Source: Novosphingobium cyanobacteriorum | Lineage (GTDB): Bacteria > Pseudomonadota > Alphaproteobacteria > Sphingomonadales > Sphingomonadaceae | Assembly: GCF_029436685.1 (NCBI RefSeq) | Contig: NZ_JAROCY010000007.1 | Location: forward strand, 1 to 64,000 | Direction of reading: 5' to 3' | Length of the DNA stretch: 64,000 bases | In this document: piece by piece, positions 36,455-46,715 of the stretch | How positions within the stretch are numbered: the stretch's first letter is position 1 | How the letters are laid out: each line of letters starts with the position of its first letter | Notes under the pieces: generated by a model | What the model saw: the letters and a program-made list of their open reading frames with translations, nothing else | Database searches by the model: none | Told to the model about the DNA's origin: nothing | Program-made: the position numbers and the translations under genes

Positions 36455-37638
36455 CACTGTGCGTTCTCCCGCGCCAGCGCTTCCGAACCGGCATGCGCGG
36501 CCTTTGCCCCCGTATCCACGCGGATCACGTCCATCAGCGGTTCACCGCCAAAGCTTTCCACCAGGTCGGCAAGGTCGCCCACCGCGTTGGGCAGGCCGCA
36601 GTTCCACGCGGCGTGCGCCGCATTGCACAGGGTTTGCGGGTGAAGCGCCATGGTCTGCACTTGCTTGGCGAGTTCCTTGGGAGTGAAGCCGGACTGGCGG
36701 ATGGCCCTGGCTCCGCCCGCGGTCACGATCTCGCGGGTATTGAAGGCCTGGTGGTCGTCGGTGGCGATGGGCAGCGGCACGAGGATGGCGGGGCGGCCCA
36801 CGGCGGTCAGCTCCGCAATGGTCGATGCGCCCGCGCGCCCGATGAATAGGTGCGCCTCGGCCAGCCTGCCGGCCATGTCCTCGAAATAGGTGCCCAGTTC
36901 GGCCGGGATGTGGTGGCTGGCATAGCGCGCGCGCACCGCCTCGATATCCTCGGGCCGACACTGCTGCGTCACCTGCAGCCGGTGCCGCAGCGCAGGCGGC
37001 AGCATGGCGAGGCCGTCGGGCACAACCTCTGACAGCACCGATGCGCCCTGGCTGCCACCGGTCACCAGCACGCGGAACAGGCTGTCCTCGGTGAATTCGG
37101 GGAAAGGCTCTCCACGCAGCGCCAGCACTTCGGGCCGCACCGGATTGCCGACCAGCCGCACCTTGCCCCACAGTTTGGGATCGAGCCGGTCGACATCGGC
37201 ATAGGCGGTGGCGATGGCGTCCACCCGTTTGGCGAGGAAGCGGTTGACCCGGCCCAGCACGGCGTTCTGTTCGTGGATCACGGTGGGAATCCCGGCCGCC
37301 TGCGCCGCCAGCAAAGCGGGCAGCGCCGGGTATCCGCCAAAGCCGATCACGCACGAAGGCTGGAAGCTTTCGAACAGGCGCAGCGCCATGCCGCGCCCCT
37401 GCCAGATGGCGCGCAGCGCCTTCAGCGCGGCGATGGGATTCTTCGCCATGCGCCCGGCCGGCAGCACGTGTGCGGGCAGGAACGCGGGCTTGCCGGGAAT
37501 CTTCGCGCCGCGCTCGTCGGTGACCAGCGCAACGTGATGCCCGCGCCGTTCCAGCTCCACCGCCAGCGCGAACGCAGGGATCAGATGCCCGCCGGTGCCC
37601 CCGGCGGCGAGGACATAGTGCCGTGAAACCGCGCTCAT
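36454..37638 (-). CDS. murG: UDP-N-acetylglucosamine:lipid I transferase (MurG)
   Basis: A 394-residue GT28 glycosyltransferase that makes lipid II at the inner membrane face. The first G-loop is AAGGTGGHLIPA (11-22), and the second domain has VTGGSQGASVLSE and the UDP-GlcNAc motif GRAGASTIAELTAVGRPAIL. The frame extends to 38052, but the ATG at 37638 overlaps the ftsW stop as ATGA. The C-terminal ~30 residues are longer than in E. coli. Confidence 0.97.
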   Translation of the reverse strand: MSAVSRHYVLAAGGTGGHLIPAFALAVELERRGHHVALVTDERGAKIPGKPAFLPAHVLPAGRMAKNPIAALKALRAIWQGRGMALRLFESFQPSCVIGFGGYPALPALLAAQAAGIPTVIHEQNAVLGRVNRFLAKRVDAIATAYADVDRLDPKLWGKVRLVGNPVRPEVLALRGEPFPEFTEDSLFRVLVTGGSQGASVLSEVVPDGLAMLPPALRHRLQVTQQCRPEDIEAVRARYASHHIPAELGTYFEDMAGRLAEAHLFIGRAGASTIAELTAVGRPAILVPLPIATDDHQAFNTREIVTAGGARAIRQSGFTPKELAKQVQTMALHPQTLCNAAHAAWNCGLPNAVGDLADLVESFGGEPLMDVIRVDTGAKAAHAGSEALARENAQ

Positions 37639-38870
37639 TTCCGCGGAAGCTCCCTGAAGTCGAAGGATTCGCGGCTCAGATAGGGATTGCGGCGCGTGAT
37701 GGCGAGCAGGAAGCCCACGCCCATGAGCAGGGCGATGGTGGACGACCCGCCATAGGAGATCAGCGGCAGGGTCATGCCCTTTGACGGGAACAGCTGCAGG
37801 TTGACGAGGATGTTGATGAACGCCTGCCCCGCCACCTGCGCGGTCAGCCCGGCGGCGGCGAGCACGGTGAACAGGTCTTCCTCGTCCATCATGCGCAGCA
37901 TCACGCGCACCACGATGGCGCAATAGATCACCACGATCACGGCGCAGGCGACCAGCCCGAACTCTTCGCCGATCACCGAGAAGATATAGTCGGTATGCGC
38001 CTCGGGCAGCGACATCTTGCGGCTGCCCAGCCACAGCCCGGCACCGCTCCACCCGCCGTTGAGCAGCGTGCGCATGGCAAGGTCCACCTGATCAAACTCG
38101 CTGCCGCCCGAAAGGAACGCATCGATGCGGTGCGTGGCGTTGGGATAGAACAGATAGGCCAGCACGACCACCACGATGCCGCCGCCGAAGCTGTAGAGGA
38201 TCTTGTTCACCGAAAGGCCCGACAGCAGCACCAGCACGAACCACACCCCGCCGAACAGCACGGTGGAGCCGAAATCCGGCTGCGCCATCAGCAGCACGCC
38301 GGTCATCCCCATCAGGCCGATGGTGATCGGCAGCACCGGAATATTGGGATCGCGCACTTTCCATGAAAGCACCCACGCGATCGCGATGGCGAAGCCGGGC
38401 TTGAGGAATTCCGAAGGCTGCAGCGAAAAGCCGATCCACAGCCAGCGCTTGGCCCCCTTCACCTCGCTGCCCACCAGCGGCACCAGCACCAGCGCCACCA
38501 GCATCGTGGCCGCCAGCACGATGGCCAGCCGCCGTGCGGTTTCCTTGGGCAGCAGCGAACACACGAACATGCCCACCATGCCCACTGCCAGCCAGCGCAG
38601 GTGCAGCCAGAAGAAGTAGAGATCGCCCAGGTTCTTCTGCGCGGTGGACAGGCGATGCGCGCTGGCGGGCGAAGCGGCGGCAACGGCCACCGTGCCGATC
38701 ACCACCAGCGTCATCACCAGCCCCAGCAGCACGCGGTCGATCTCGCGCCACCAGATCACCAGCTCGCTGCGGCGGCTGCGGCGATAGCGGTTGGCGCGGC
38801 CGATCACCTTCACGCCGCCATCGCGGGTGGGCGTGGTGATCTGGCGGGTCGGCTCGGCAGTGGCGGTCAT
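37635..38870 (-). CDS. ftsW: Septal SEDS peptidoglycan polymerase FtsW
   Basis: A 411-residue polytopic SEDS protein, the glycosyltransferase partner of FtsI. About ten membrane helices are seen, with family motifs KRWLWIGFSLQPSEFLKPG, EAHTDYIFSVIGEEFG and LPLISYGGSS. A basic N-terminal cytosolic tail (RYRRSRRSELV) precedes the first helix. The ATG at 38870 overlaps the murD stop as ATGA; an ATG seven codons upstream also exists. Confidence 0.96.
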   Translation of the reverse strand: MTATAEPTRQITTPTRDGGVKVIGRANRYRRSRRSELVIWWREIDRVLLGLVMTLVVIGTVAVAAASPASAHRLSTAQKNLGDLYFFWLHLRWLAVGMVGMFVCSLLPKETARRLAIVLAATMLVALVLVPLVGSEVKGAKRWLWIGFSLQPSEFLKPGFAIAIAWVLSWKVRDPNIPVLPITIGLMGMTGVLLMAQPDFGSTVLFGGVWFVLVLLSGLSVNKILYSFGGGIVVVVLAYLFYPNATHRIDAFLSGGSEFDQVDLAMRTLLNGGWSGAGLWLGSRKMSLPEAHTDYIFSVIGEEFGLVACAVIVVIYCAIVVRVMLRMMDEEDLFTVLAAAGLTAQVAGQAFINILVNLQLFPSKGMTLPLISYGGSSTIALLMGVGFLLAITRRNPYLSRESFDFRELPRK

Positions 38871-40198
38871 GGCGTCTCCACCGGCGGGCACGGCGCAGAC
38901 CGATCGGCAATCAGCGCGTTCACGATCTGGCGGAAGCTTTCGCCCCGCGCCTCGAAATCGCGGAACTGGTCAAAGCTGGCGCAGGCGGGGGACAGCATCA
39001 CCACGTCGCCCGGCTGCGCCGCATCCATCGCCTGCCGCACGGCATCGCACAGCATCTCGCTGCGCTGCACCGGCATCACCGGCTCAAGGATCTGGGCAAA
39101 GCGCGGCCCCGCCTCGCCGATGGTATAGGCCTGCACCACATGGCTGAAATAGGGGACGCATTCGTCTAGATCGTCGCCCTTGGGCAGCCCGCCCAGAATC
39201 CAGTGGATGCGCGGATAGGCACCCAGCGCCGGCGCTGTGGAGGCCGGATTGGTTGCCTTGCTGTCGTTCACGAACAGCACGCCATCGGCCTCGGCCACGC
39301 GCTCCATGCGGTGTGGCAGGCCGATGAAGCTGGCCAGCGCAGGCCGCCAAACGTCCTCGCCAATGCCCAGCTGCCGCGCGATCTCCACCGCGATGGCTGC
39401 GTTCTGCAGGTTGTGCGGCCCCTGCAGCGAAGGCCAGTCAGCCTGTCCCGCAAGCTGGTCGGGATCGACAATGTGCACCTGCGGTCCGCCTGCGGCATTG
39501 GCCGCTTCGCCCGCGATGCGCAGCGTGTTGGCGTCCCCCCGGCCGAACACCGCGTGGTTGCCTTCATGCTGCATCGAAAACAGCCGTGCCTTTGACGCGG
39601 CATAGCCCTCGAACCCGTCGTAGCGGTCGAGATGGTCGGGGCTGATGTTGATCAGCGCCGCAACGTCGCAGGCCAGGCTGCGCGTCAGGTCGATCTGGTA
39701 GCTGGACAGTTCCAGCACATAGACACCGCCTTCGCCCAGCGGCTCCTGCCCCAGGATCGGCAGGCCGATGTTGCCCCCCAGCCGCGCCGGGATGCCCGCC
39801 GCGCTGACGATGTGATGCACCAGCATCGTGGTGGTGGATTTGCCGTTGGTGCCGGTGATGCCCACCACGCGATGCGCGGGAAGGTTCGCCCGCGCCTGCG
39901 CAAACAGTTCGATGTCGCCGATCACCGGCACGCCGAACGATGCGGCATGGGCGGCGATGGGATGGCGGTTCAGCGGCACGCCGGGCGAAACCACCACCCC
40001 GGCATAGCCGTTGAGGTCCAGCGTCAGCGGATCGGCGATCTCCGCCCTGCCCTCTATCCCCGCGCGCGGTTCCTCGCGACCGTCCCACGCGGTTACCGTC
40101 GCCCCGCTGGCGAGCAGCGCCTCCACGCTGGTCAGCCCGGAACGGGCCAGACCCAGCACGGCATAGCGCTTGCCGGCGAAGGCGGGGGAAACGATCAT
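38867..40198 (-). CDS. murD: UDP-N-acetylmuramoyl-L-alanine--D-glutamate ligase
   Basis: A 443-residue Mur ligase adding D-Glu. The first strand is RYAVLGLARSGLTSVEALL, the P-loop is GTNGKST (116-122), and INISPDHLDRYDGFEGY is the central-domain motif with the carbamylated Lys region nearby. FVNDSKATNP follows in the C-terminal domain. It starts four bases after mraY ends and overlaps ftsW by ATGA. Confidence 0.96.
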   Translation of the reverse strand: MIVSPAFAGKRYAVLGLARSGLTSVEALLASGATVTAWDGREEPRAGIEGRAEIADPLTLDLNGYAGVVVSPGVPLNRHPIAAHAASFGVPVIGDIELFAQARANLPAHRVVGITGTNGKSTTTMLVHHIVSAAGIPARLGGNIGLPILGQEPLGEGGVYVLELSSYQIDLTRSLACDVAALINISPDHLDRYDGFEGYAASKARLFSMQHEGNHAVFGRGDANTLRIAGEAANAAGGPQVHIVDPDQLAGQADWPSLQGPHNLQNAAIAVEIARQLGIGEDVWRPALASFIGLPHRMERVAEADGVLFVNDSKATNPASTAPALGAYPRIHWILGGLPKGDDLDECVPYFSHVVQAYTIGEAGPRFAQILEPVMPVQRSEMLCDAVRQAMDAAQPGDVVMLSPACASFDQFRDFEARGESFRQIVNALIADRSAPCPPVETP

Positions 40199-40202
40199 CC
40201 GC

Positions 40203-41267
40203 TCATCGTACCTTCAGCGTGGCAAGGCCGAGCAGCGCCAGCACGATGGAGACGATCCAGAAGCGGATCACCACGGTGGATTCACGCCAGCCAAGCTGTT
40301 CGAAATGGTGGTGGATCGGCGCCATGCGGAACACGCGCTTGCCCGTGCGCTTGTAGACGAAGACCTGCACGATCACCGAAACAGCCTCCATCACGAACAG
40401 GCCGCCCACGATGGCGAGCACGATCTCGTGATGCACCGAAACCGCGATCACGCCCAGCATTCCGCCCAGCGCAAGGCTGCCGGTATCGCCCATGAAAACG
40501 GCCGCGGGCGGCGCGTTGAACCACAGGAAGGCAAGGCCCGCCCCCATCGTGGCGGCGCAGAAGATCGCCAGTTCGCCCGCGCGCGGCACGTGCGGAATGC
40601 CGAGATAAACGGCATAGTCCGCGCGGCCCGCCAGATAGGCGATGATCGCGAAGGTGCCCGATGCGATGATCACCGGCATGATCGCCAGGCCATCCAGACC
40701 ATCAGTCAGGTTCACGGCGTTGCCCGCACCCACAATCACGAAGGCGGCGAACAGGTAATAGAACGGCCCCAGCGGGATATACAGGTTGCTGAACACCGGC
40801 ACGTGCAGGTTGGTGTCGGTCACCACCAGCCACGCGGCGACGCCCGCCACCACGAATTCGCCCAGCAGGCGCACCTTGGCCGGCACGCCCTTGTGCGCGT
40901 ACTTGGTCACCTTGTCATAATCGTCGAGGAAGCCGATCAGTCCGAAGCCCAGCGTGACGGCAAGGCTTGCCCACACATAGCGGCTGCCCAGGTCCATCCA
41001 CAGCACCAGCGCCACGGTCAGCGCGATCACGATCATCAGCCCGCCCATCGTCGGCGTGCCGCGCTTGGCCAGGTGCGATTGCGGCCCATCCTCGCGGATC
41101 GGCTGGCCCTTGCCCTGCCGCACGCGCAGCATGTTGATGAAGCGCGGCCCGATCAACAGGCCGATGGCCAGCGCGGTGAGCAGCGCGGCGCCCGCCCGAA
41201 AGGACTGGTAACGGATAAGGTTGGCCAGCCCCTCGAAATGGAGCCATTGCGCCAGGATATAGAGCAT
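40203..41267 (-). CDS. mraY: Phospho-N-acetylmuramoyl-pentapeptide transferase
   Basis: A 354-residue, ten-helix membrane enzyme forming lipid I from UDP-MurNAc-pentapeptide and undecaprenyl phosphate. Signature texts are [20 protein letters not shown] (acidic active-site pair), [14 protein letters not shown] and [12 protein letters not shown], plus the His-rich APIHHHFE near the end. Length is close to E. coli MraY (360). Its ATG directly abuts the murF stop. Confidence 0.97.
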   Translation of the reverse strand: MLYILAQWLHFEGLANLIRYQSFRAGAALLTALAIGLLIGPRFINMLRVRQGKGQPIREDGPQSHLAKRGTPTMGGLMIVIALTVALVLWMDLGSRYVWASLAVTLGFGLIGFLDDYDKVTKYAHKGVPAKVRLLGEFVVAGVAAWLVVTDTNLHVPVFSNLYIPLGPFYYLFAAFVIVGAGNAVNLTDGLDGLAIMPVIIASGTFAIIAYLAGRADYAVYLGIPHVPRAGELAIFCAATMGAGLAFLWFNAPPAAVFMGDTGSLALGGMLGVIAVSVHHEIVLAIVGGLFVMEAVSVIVQVFVYKRTGKRVFRMAPIHHHFEQLGWRESTVVIRFWIVSIVLALLGLATLKVR

Positions 41268-42749
41268 TCAGTTTTCCCTGGCCGTAAGGGCACGCACCAG
41301 CGCACCCAGCCCGACAGAATTCGACCCCTTGACCAGGATGGCGTCCCCGCCCCTCGGTCCGCCCCTTGGACCATTGGAAGCGAGGCATTCCGCCGCCTCG
41401 GCCGTGGTCTGGACATGATCGGTTTCAATCCCGCCCGCAAGCATCGGGGAATCGCTTTTCCCCAGCGCTTCGGCCAGCGGAGCCATTTCGGGCCCGACGA
41501 GGATCACCCGGTCCACCTTGGCCGCGCGCAGCGGCTCGATCAGCTCGGCGTGATAGCGCGGGCCATCCGCGCCCAGTTCGCGCATCGCGCCCAGCACCGC
41601 CACCCGCCGTGCCGCCGGGGTCAGCCCCAGCTGCGCCAGCGTGGCGCGCATCGATGCGGGGTTGGCGTTATAGCTTTCGTCGATCAGCAGCGCCTCGCCC
41701 GATCCGTCGCCGCCCGATGCCGGGATGCGGTGGCGCGCGCCGCGCCCGGCCAGTCCTTCCATCTCGGCCAGCGCAAGGCCCGCCGCGCCAAGATCGCCGC
41801 CGATCGCGCTCACCGCCGCCATCACCGCCAGCGAATTGGCGATCCAGTGTTCGCCCGGCATCGCCACGGTATAGCACAGCTTGCGCCCTTCGAGGTCCGC
41901 CGTCACCAGCGTGCCGCCGCCCGGCGCGGGCACCGCATCGATCAGCCGCACGTCCGCATGCGCCGCCGTTCCGAACGAGACGATGCGCCCCGCATGGCGC
42001 GCCGCCTTGGCCTTCAGCCGCTCGAAATGGCGGTTGTCGGCGGGGATGATCGCGGTGCCGCCGGGTTCCAGCCCTTCAAAGATCTCGCCCTTGGCGTCGG
42101 CGATGCCCTCTTCGCCATTGAAGTTCTCGATGTGCGCGGGGCCCACCGTGGTCACCACCGCCACGTGCGGGCGCACCAACCGGGTCAGCGCGGCCAGCTC
42201 GCCCGCGTGGTTCATCCCCATCTCGAAAATGCCGAACCGGGTGCGCGATGGCATGCGCGAAAGGCTCAACGGCACGCCCACGTGGTTGTTGTAGCTTTTC
42301 ACCGAACGGTGCGCGCGGCCCCGGCTGCCCCGGTCAAGCGCGGCGAAGATCGCCTCCTTCACCCCGGTCTTGCCGACAGAACCCGTCACCCCGATCACGC
42401 CCGCGTCCACCCGCGCGCGTGCGGCGATGGCCAGCGCTTCGAGCGCGGCGGTGGTGTCCTCCACCAGCACGTGCGGGTAATCCACCGGCCGATCCACCAA
42501 CGCGCCCGCCGCCCCGCGCGCAAAGGCGCCGTCAAGGAAGCGGTGCCCGTCGGAATTCCCGCCCTTCAGCGCCAGGAAGAACTCGCCCTCCATCACCTCG
42601 CGGCTGTCGATCCCCACGCCCGCTACGGCGAACGGGGCAGAGGCGCGGCCACCCGTGGCCTCGGCAATCTCGCGCGCGGTCCACAGCGCGGTGCCGCGAT
42701 CGTCATCGGGGCTGGTGGGCCATGCCAGCATGGCGGGATGAGCGTTCAT
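41268..42749 (-). CDS. murF: UDP-MurNAc-tripeptide--D-alanyl-D-alanine ligase
   Basis: A 493-residue Mur ligase adding D-Ala-D-Ala. Its P-loop is GSVGKTG (123-129), and it carries IFEMGMNHAGELAALTRLVR and DESYNANPASMRATL. The N-terminal region (ALWTAREIAEATGG) is MurF-typical. The chosen ATG at 42749 overlaps the murE stop as ATGA; an ATG three codons earlier at 42758 is less likely. Confidence 0.96.
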   Translation of the reverse strand: MNAHPAMLAWPTSPDDDRGTALWTAREIAEATGGRASAPFAVAGVGIDSREVMEGEFFLALKGGNSDGHRFLDGAFARGAAGALVDRPVDYPHVLVEDTTAALEALAIAARARVDAGVIGVTGSVGKTGVKEAIFAALDRGSRGRAHRSVKSYNNHVGVPLSLSRMPSRTRFGIFEMGMNHAGELAALTRLVRPHVAVVTTVGPAHIENFNGEEGIADAKGEIFEGLEPGGTAIIPADNRHFERLKAKAARHAGRIVSFGTAAHADVRLIDAVPAPGGGTLVTADLEGRKLCYTVAMPGEHWIANSLAVMAAVSAIGGDLGAAGLALAEMEGLAGRGARHRIPASGGDGSGEALLIDESYNANPASMRATLAQLGLTPAARRVAVLGAMRELGADGPRYHAELIEPLRAAKVDRVILVGPEMAPLAEALGKSDSPMLAGGIETDHVQTTAEAAECLASNGPRGGPRGGDAILVKGSNSVGLGALVRALTAREN

Positions 42750-44197
42750 GCAGTGCACTCCCGGGCAACCTGGACGTCGTCGAACGGCAGGACGCGCATC
42801 GCTTCGCCCCGCCCGATGATCTGGCCCTGTTCATGCCCCTTGCCGGCGATCAGCACGATATCGTCACGCCCGGCCATGGCCACGGCCTCGGCAATGGCAG
42901 CGCGGCGGTCGCCCACTTCGCGCGCCTTGCCATCGCAGCCGGCCAGCACGGCGGCGCGGATCGTGGCTGCGTCCTCGCCACGCGGGTTGTCGTCGGTCAC
43001 GATCACCACGTCCGATCCGGCGCAGGCGGCGCGGCCCATCTCGGGCCGCTTGCCCCCGTCGCGATCACCCCCGGCGCCGAACACCGTGATCAGCCGCCCG
43101 GCCACATGCGGGCGCAGCGCCGCGATGGCGGCCTCGATCGCATCGGGCGTGTGCGCATAATCGACATAGACGGGCGCGCCAGTGCGGCTGATCGCCGCGC
43201 GTTCCAGCCGTCCGCGCACCGGCTGCAGCCGGCCCAGCGCCTCGAACGTGCGCTCCGCCCCGCCCCCGCTTGCCAGCACCAGCCCGGCGGCGACCAGCGC
43301 GTTCGCCGCCTGGTATGCGCCGATCAGCGGCAGCGTCACCTTGCGGCGCGCGCCCTCGTGCTCCAGCTCAAGCACCTGCCCCAGATGCGTCGGTGTGCGG
43401 GAGAGCAGGCGGATTCCCTCCGCCCGCTCTCCCACCGTGAGCAGCCGCAACCCCCTTCGGCGGGCGTGCTCAACCGCCTGTTCCGACCAGTCGTCATCAC
43501 TCCAGAGGACGGCGGTTCCATCCGGGGAGACGACTTCGTCAAACAGGCGCATCTTGGCCGCGAAATAATCCTCCATCGTCGCATGGTAATCGAGATGGTC
43601 GCGCGACAGGTTGGTGAAGGCGCCGGCCATGACGCGCAGCCCTTCGTTGCGGAACTGGCTGAGCCCGTGGCTCGATGCTTCATAGGCCACATGCGTCACG
43701 CCTTCACGCGCAAGGCCGGTCATGTTGGACAGGAACGTGACGATATCGGGCGTGGTCAGCCCGGTGGAGACGCTCTCGTCCGCCGTGGTCACGCCCAGCG
43801 TGCCGATGGAGGCGGCCGAGTGCCCCGCCATGCGCCACATCTGGCGCACCATCTCGACGGTGGACGTCTTGCCGTTGGTGCCGGTGACGGCCACCACCGT
43901 TGCGGGCACCGGCTGGAAAAAGCCGCGCGCCACGCGGGCAAACAGGCGGCGCGGTTCGGCATCGGCCAGGTGGGCCGCGCCTTCCACTTTCGCTTCGGGC
44001 CGCGCCACGATCGCCACCGCGCCTGCGGCCACGGCGGCTTCGATGAAGTCCTCGCCGTTGAAGCGCGTGCCCGGAAACGCGCCGAATACCGTGCCCGGCG
44101 CCACCTTGCGATGGTCGATGGCGAACCCGGTCACCTGCGCATCCCCGTTGGCGGGAATGGGCAGGCCGGCTGCGGTGGCAAGGTCGGCCAGCTTCAT
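42746..44197 (-). CDS. murE: UDP-MurNAc-L-Ala-D-Glu:meso-diaminopimelate ligase
   Basis: A 483-residue Mur ligase for the third residue of the stem peptide. The P-loop is GTNGKTS (106-112). NLSRDHLDYHATMEDY and YAHTPDAIE are family motifs. The text TDDNPRGED contains the DNPR motif that selects meso-diaminopimelate, so peptidoglycan is of the DAP type. The ATG at 44197 overlaps the ftsI stop as ATGA. Confidence 0.97.
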   Translation of the reverse strand: MKLADLATAAGLPIPANGDAQVTGFAIDHRKVAPGTVFGAFPGTRFNGEDFIEAAVAAGAVAIVARPEAKVEGAAHLADAEPRRLFARVARGFFQPVPATVVAVTGTNGKTSTVEMVRQMWRMAGHSAASIGTLGVTTADESVSTGLTTPDIVTFLSNMTGLAREGVTHVAYEASSHGLSQFRNEGLRVMAGAFTNLSRDHLDYHATMEDYFAAKMRLFDEVVSPDGTAVLWSDDDWSEQAVEHARRRGLRLLTVGERAEGIRLLSRTPTHLGQVLELEHEGARRKVTLPLIGAYQAANALVAAGLVLASGGGAERTFEALGRLQPVRGRLERAAISRTGAPVYVDYAHTPDAIEAAIAALRPHVAGRLITVFGAGGDRDGGKRPEMGRAACAGSDVVIVTDDNPRGEDAATIRAAVLAGCDGKAREVGDRRAAIAEAVAMAGRDDIVLIAGKGHEQGQIIGRGEAMRVLPFDDVQVARECTA

Positions 44198-45933
44198 TCG
44201 CCCTCTCCGTTGCCCACCAGCGGGGAAAGGTCGGTGATGTCCACATCGCGGCTGGCATCGGGCACCACGCCCAGCAGCGGGCCCACGCGCGGCACCACGC
44301 GGCCGACCACGGGGGCGGCGTTCCACGCGGCGGTGCGCTGCCCGCTGGTGGCCTGCGTGCCCTGCGGCTCGTCAAGCATGGCGACGACCACAAAGCGCGG
44401 CTTGTCCATCGGGAAGGCGGCGGCGAACGTGGCGATCAGCGAGGTCCGGCGGTATCCGCCCGTGCCCGGCTTTTCGGCAGAGCCGGTCTTGCCACCCACG
44501 CGGAAGCCCGGCGCATCGGCCTTGCGCCCGGTGCCATCCTGCACGATCAGGCGCAGCAGCTGGCGCATCCGCGCGCTCGACGATGCGCTGAACACGCGGC
44601 GCCCGGCCGGGATGTTCGCCGGGTCCACCTTGAACAGCGTTGCCGGCCGCCAGATGCCGCCATTGACCAGCGCGGCATAGGCAGAGGCGAGATGCAGCGG
44701 CGTCACCGCCATGCCGTGGCCATAGCTGACCGTCATCGTGGTGATCCGCGCCCAGTCACCCGCCTTGTCGGTGCCGTGCGGAAACAGCGGGAAGCCGCGC
44801 GCGGGCAGCTCGATCGTCGGGCGCTCGTTCATCCCCAGCGCGATCATCGTGCGCTTCAGCGCCGGCCCGCCAAGCCTGTCGGCCACTTGCGCGGTCACCA
44901 CGTTGGACGAATGGATCAGCGCCTCGGGCACGTTCAGAGATGCGCCGAAGTTGTGGCTGTCATGGATTGTGAAGCCCGCAATGCTCAACGGCCCTGCGGG
45001 ATAGCGCGTTGCCATGTTGGTCACCACGCCCGCGTCGATCGCGGCGGCAATGGTGATCGGCTTCATCACCGATCCAAGTTCATAGACCTGGTTCGACACG
45101 CGGTTGAACACCAGGTCGTTGTAGGCAAGGTCCGAACGGTTGGGGTTGAACGATGGCAGCGAGGCCAGCGCCACCACCTCGCCACTGTCGGCATCCAGGA
45201 TGATGCCCGCCGCGCCCTTGGCGTTGGATTCCATCATGCCGCGGCCCAGCTCGTCCTCAAGCGCGCCCTGCACGCGGGCGTCGATGGCCAGCTGCACCGG
45301 GGTGCCGCGCTGCGCAGGATCGAGCAGGCGCTTTTCCAGCACCTGCTCCATGCCCACATGGCCGTTGCCGTCCTTGTCGACAAAGCCCAGAACGTGCGCC
45401 GCCAGCGACCCTTGCGGGTAATAGCGCTGGTTCTCGCGGGGGAATTCCAGCGCCGGCTCGCCCAGCGCAAACACCTTGTTCGCCTCTTCCGGCAGCACGC
45501 GGCGGCGCAGGTAGCTCGGCTTGCCGGCCTTCAGGCGCGAAAGGATGTCGTTGTAGTCGGCGTCGGGCCAGATCGCGACCAGCGCCTTGGCCACTTCCTC
45601 GGGCGTCTTCACCAGCGGCAGCCCGCCCTCGCCCAGCGCCTTGGGATTGAACCACAGCGAATAGGACGGAAACGCGCGCGCCAGCGGCACGCCATTGCGA
45701 TCGGTGATCTCGCCGCGCGGCGGCAGCAGCGCTTCGGCCAGCGAGGCGCGTTCGGGCGTCTGTTCGAACAGGCCCAGCTGCCCGATCCGCACCAGCGCGG
45801 TCAGCGTGGCGAACACGAACAGAAGCAGCACCCACAGCACCCGCACCTTGGCGGTAACCAGCGAGCGCTGGCGCACATTGGCCAGCTGGACGCGGCCAGT
45901 CGCTATCGCGGCCGAGGCGGTGAGTGCGTTCAC
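44194..45933 (-). CDS. ftsI: Septal transpeptidase FtsI (PBP3)
   Basis: A 579-residue class B penicillin-binding protein. A membrane anchor at about residues 30-50 precedes the pedestal domain (PPRGEITDRNGVPLAR). The transpeptidase motifs are SVMK with S288, SSN at 342-344, and KTG at 482-484. It cross-links septal peptidoglycan with FtsW. Its ATG overlaps the ftsL stop as ATGA. Confidence 0.97.
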   Translation of the reverse strand: MNALTASAAIATGRVQLANVRQRSLVTAKVRVLWVLLLFVFATLTALVRIGQLGLFEQTPERASLAEALLPPRGEITDRNGVPLARAFPSYSLWFNPKALGEGGLPLVKTPEEVAKALVAIWPDADYNDILSRLKAGKPSYLRRRVLPEEANKVFALGEPALEFPRENQRYYPQGSLAAHVLGFVDKDGNGHVGMEQVLEKRLLDPAQRGTPVQLAIDARVQGALEDELGRGMMESNAKGAAGIILDADSGEVVALASLPSFNPNRSDLAYNDLVFNRVSNQVYELGSVMKPITIAAAIDAGVVTNMATRYPAGPLSIAGFTIHDSHNFGASLNVPEALIHSSNVVTAQVADRLGGPALKRTMIALGMNERPTIELPARGFPLFPHGTDKAGDWARITTMTVSYGHGMAVTPLHLASAYAALVNGGIWRPATLFKVDPANIPAGRRVFSASSSARMRQLLRLIVQDGTGRKADAPGFRVGGKTGSAEKPGTGGYRRTSLIATFAAAFPMDKPRFVVVAMLDEPQGTQATSGQRTAAWNAAPVVGRVVPRVGPLLGVVPDASRDVDITDLSPLVGNGEGE

Positions 45934-46715
45934 TTCCGGGTCTTTTCGTCCTTCATCGCCAGCTTCACCGGCTTGGTGGTCTTGGGATTGGGCTTGGAAT
46001 CGCCCGCTTTCGCGGTCTTCACCGCCGCAGCCTTAGGCTTCGCGGCGTTCTTGACGGAAGGCTTGGCGGCCACCTTCTCCACGGTCTTCTTCGCCGCAGT
46101 CTTGGCAGTCGCCTTGACGGACTCCTTCCCGGCGGTCTTGACCTTGGTGTCAGCCTTGTCCTTGACTTTCGCCTTGGCGGGCTCGTCATCGCTGCGCCGC
46201 ACCGTCGCCAGCTTCTCGCCCAGCGAGGCGGCGGCCGTGGCGTGATCCACCTTCACCGGCTGCGCGCCATCGGCGCTCGCGTCGATCTTCACCGCCGGCG
46301 CATCGGCGCCCATCGGCTGGCCGGTCAGCGGCGAAACCATCGCCGGAAACGCCGCCTGCGCCACCACGGCATCATCCATGCTGGCCACGCGGATCGGCTC
46401 GGGCGCACCGGGGTCTGCCGGCATGGAGAGCGAGGCCAGCTGGCGCTCGTTTTCCAGATATTGCCCGGCGGTGGGGGCCACATAACCGAATTCAACGTCG
46501 TTCCACGCCTTCAGCTGCTGCTGGTTGGCGCGCGTCTCGAACTCGGTCTCGAGGTACATCTTCTCCTGCTTCAGCGCGACGATCTTCGCCTCGGCCCGGT
46601 GCACCTGGCTGCGCAGCGCGTTGACGCGAAACGCCAGCACCATCAGCAGCGCACCGCACAGCAGCAGCAGTGCGATCCAGCCGATAGAGCGGAGGCGGTT
46701 TGCGGTAACGATCAT
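45930..46715 (-). CDS. ftsL: FtsL-like divisome protein with long Lys/Ala-rich C-terminal tail
   Basis: A 261-residue protein in the ftsL position. A short cytosolic start, a membrane helix at about residues 12-30 and a heptad-like coiled coil at about 32-65 ([19 protein letters not shown]) are the FtsL core. From about residue 165 a tail of about 95 residues rich in Lys, Ala, Val and Thr ([19 protein letters not shown]) resembles histone H1 tails. FtsL is usually near 100-130 residues, so the tail doubles the length. Being after the periplasmic coiled coil, the tail should be periplasmic. It overlaps rsmH and ftsI by ATGA. Confidence 0.85.
   Translation of the reverse strand: MIVTANRLRSIGWIALLLLCGALLMVLAFRVNALRSQVHRAEAKIVALKQEKMYLETEFETRANQQQLKAWNDVEFGYVAPTAGQYLENERQLASLSMPADPGAPEPIRVASMDDAVVAQAAFPAMVSPLTGQPMGADAPAVKIDASADGAQPVKVDHATAAASLGEKLATVRRSDDEPAKAKVKDKADTKVKTAGKESVKATAKTAAKKTVEKVAAKPSVKNAAKPKAAAVKTAKAGDSKPNPKTTKPVKLAMKDEKTRK

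Noticed and set aside
40170..43160. A 996-codon plus-strand open frame antisense to murD, mraY, murF and murE
   Set aside because: Length comes from high GC. It is His/Arg/Gly/Gln-rich, has no ribosome site and lies opposite four certain genes.
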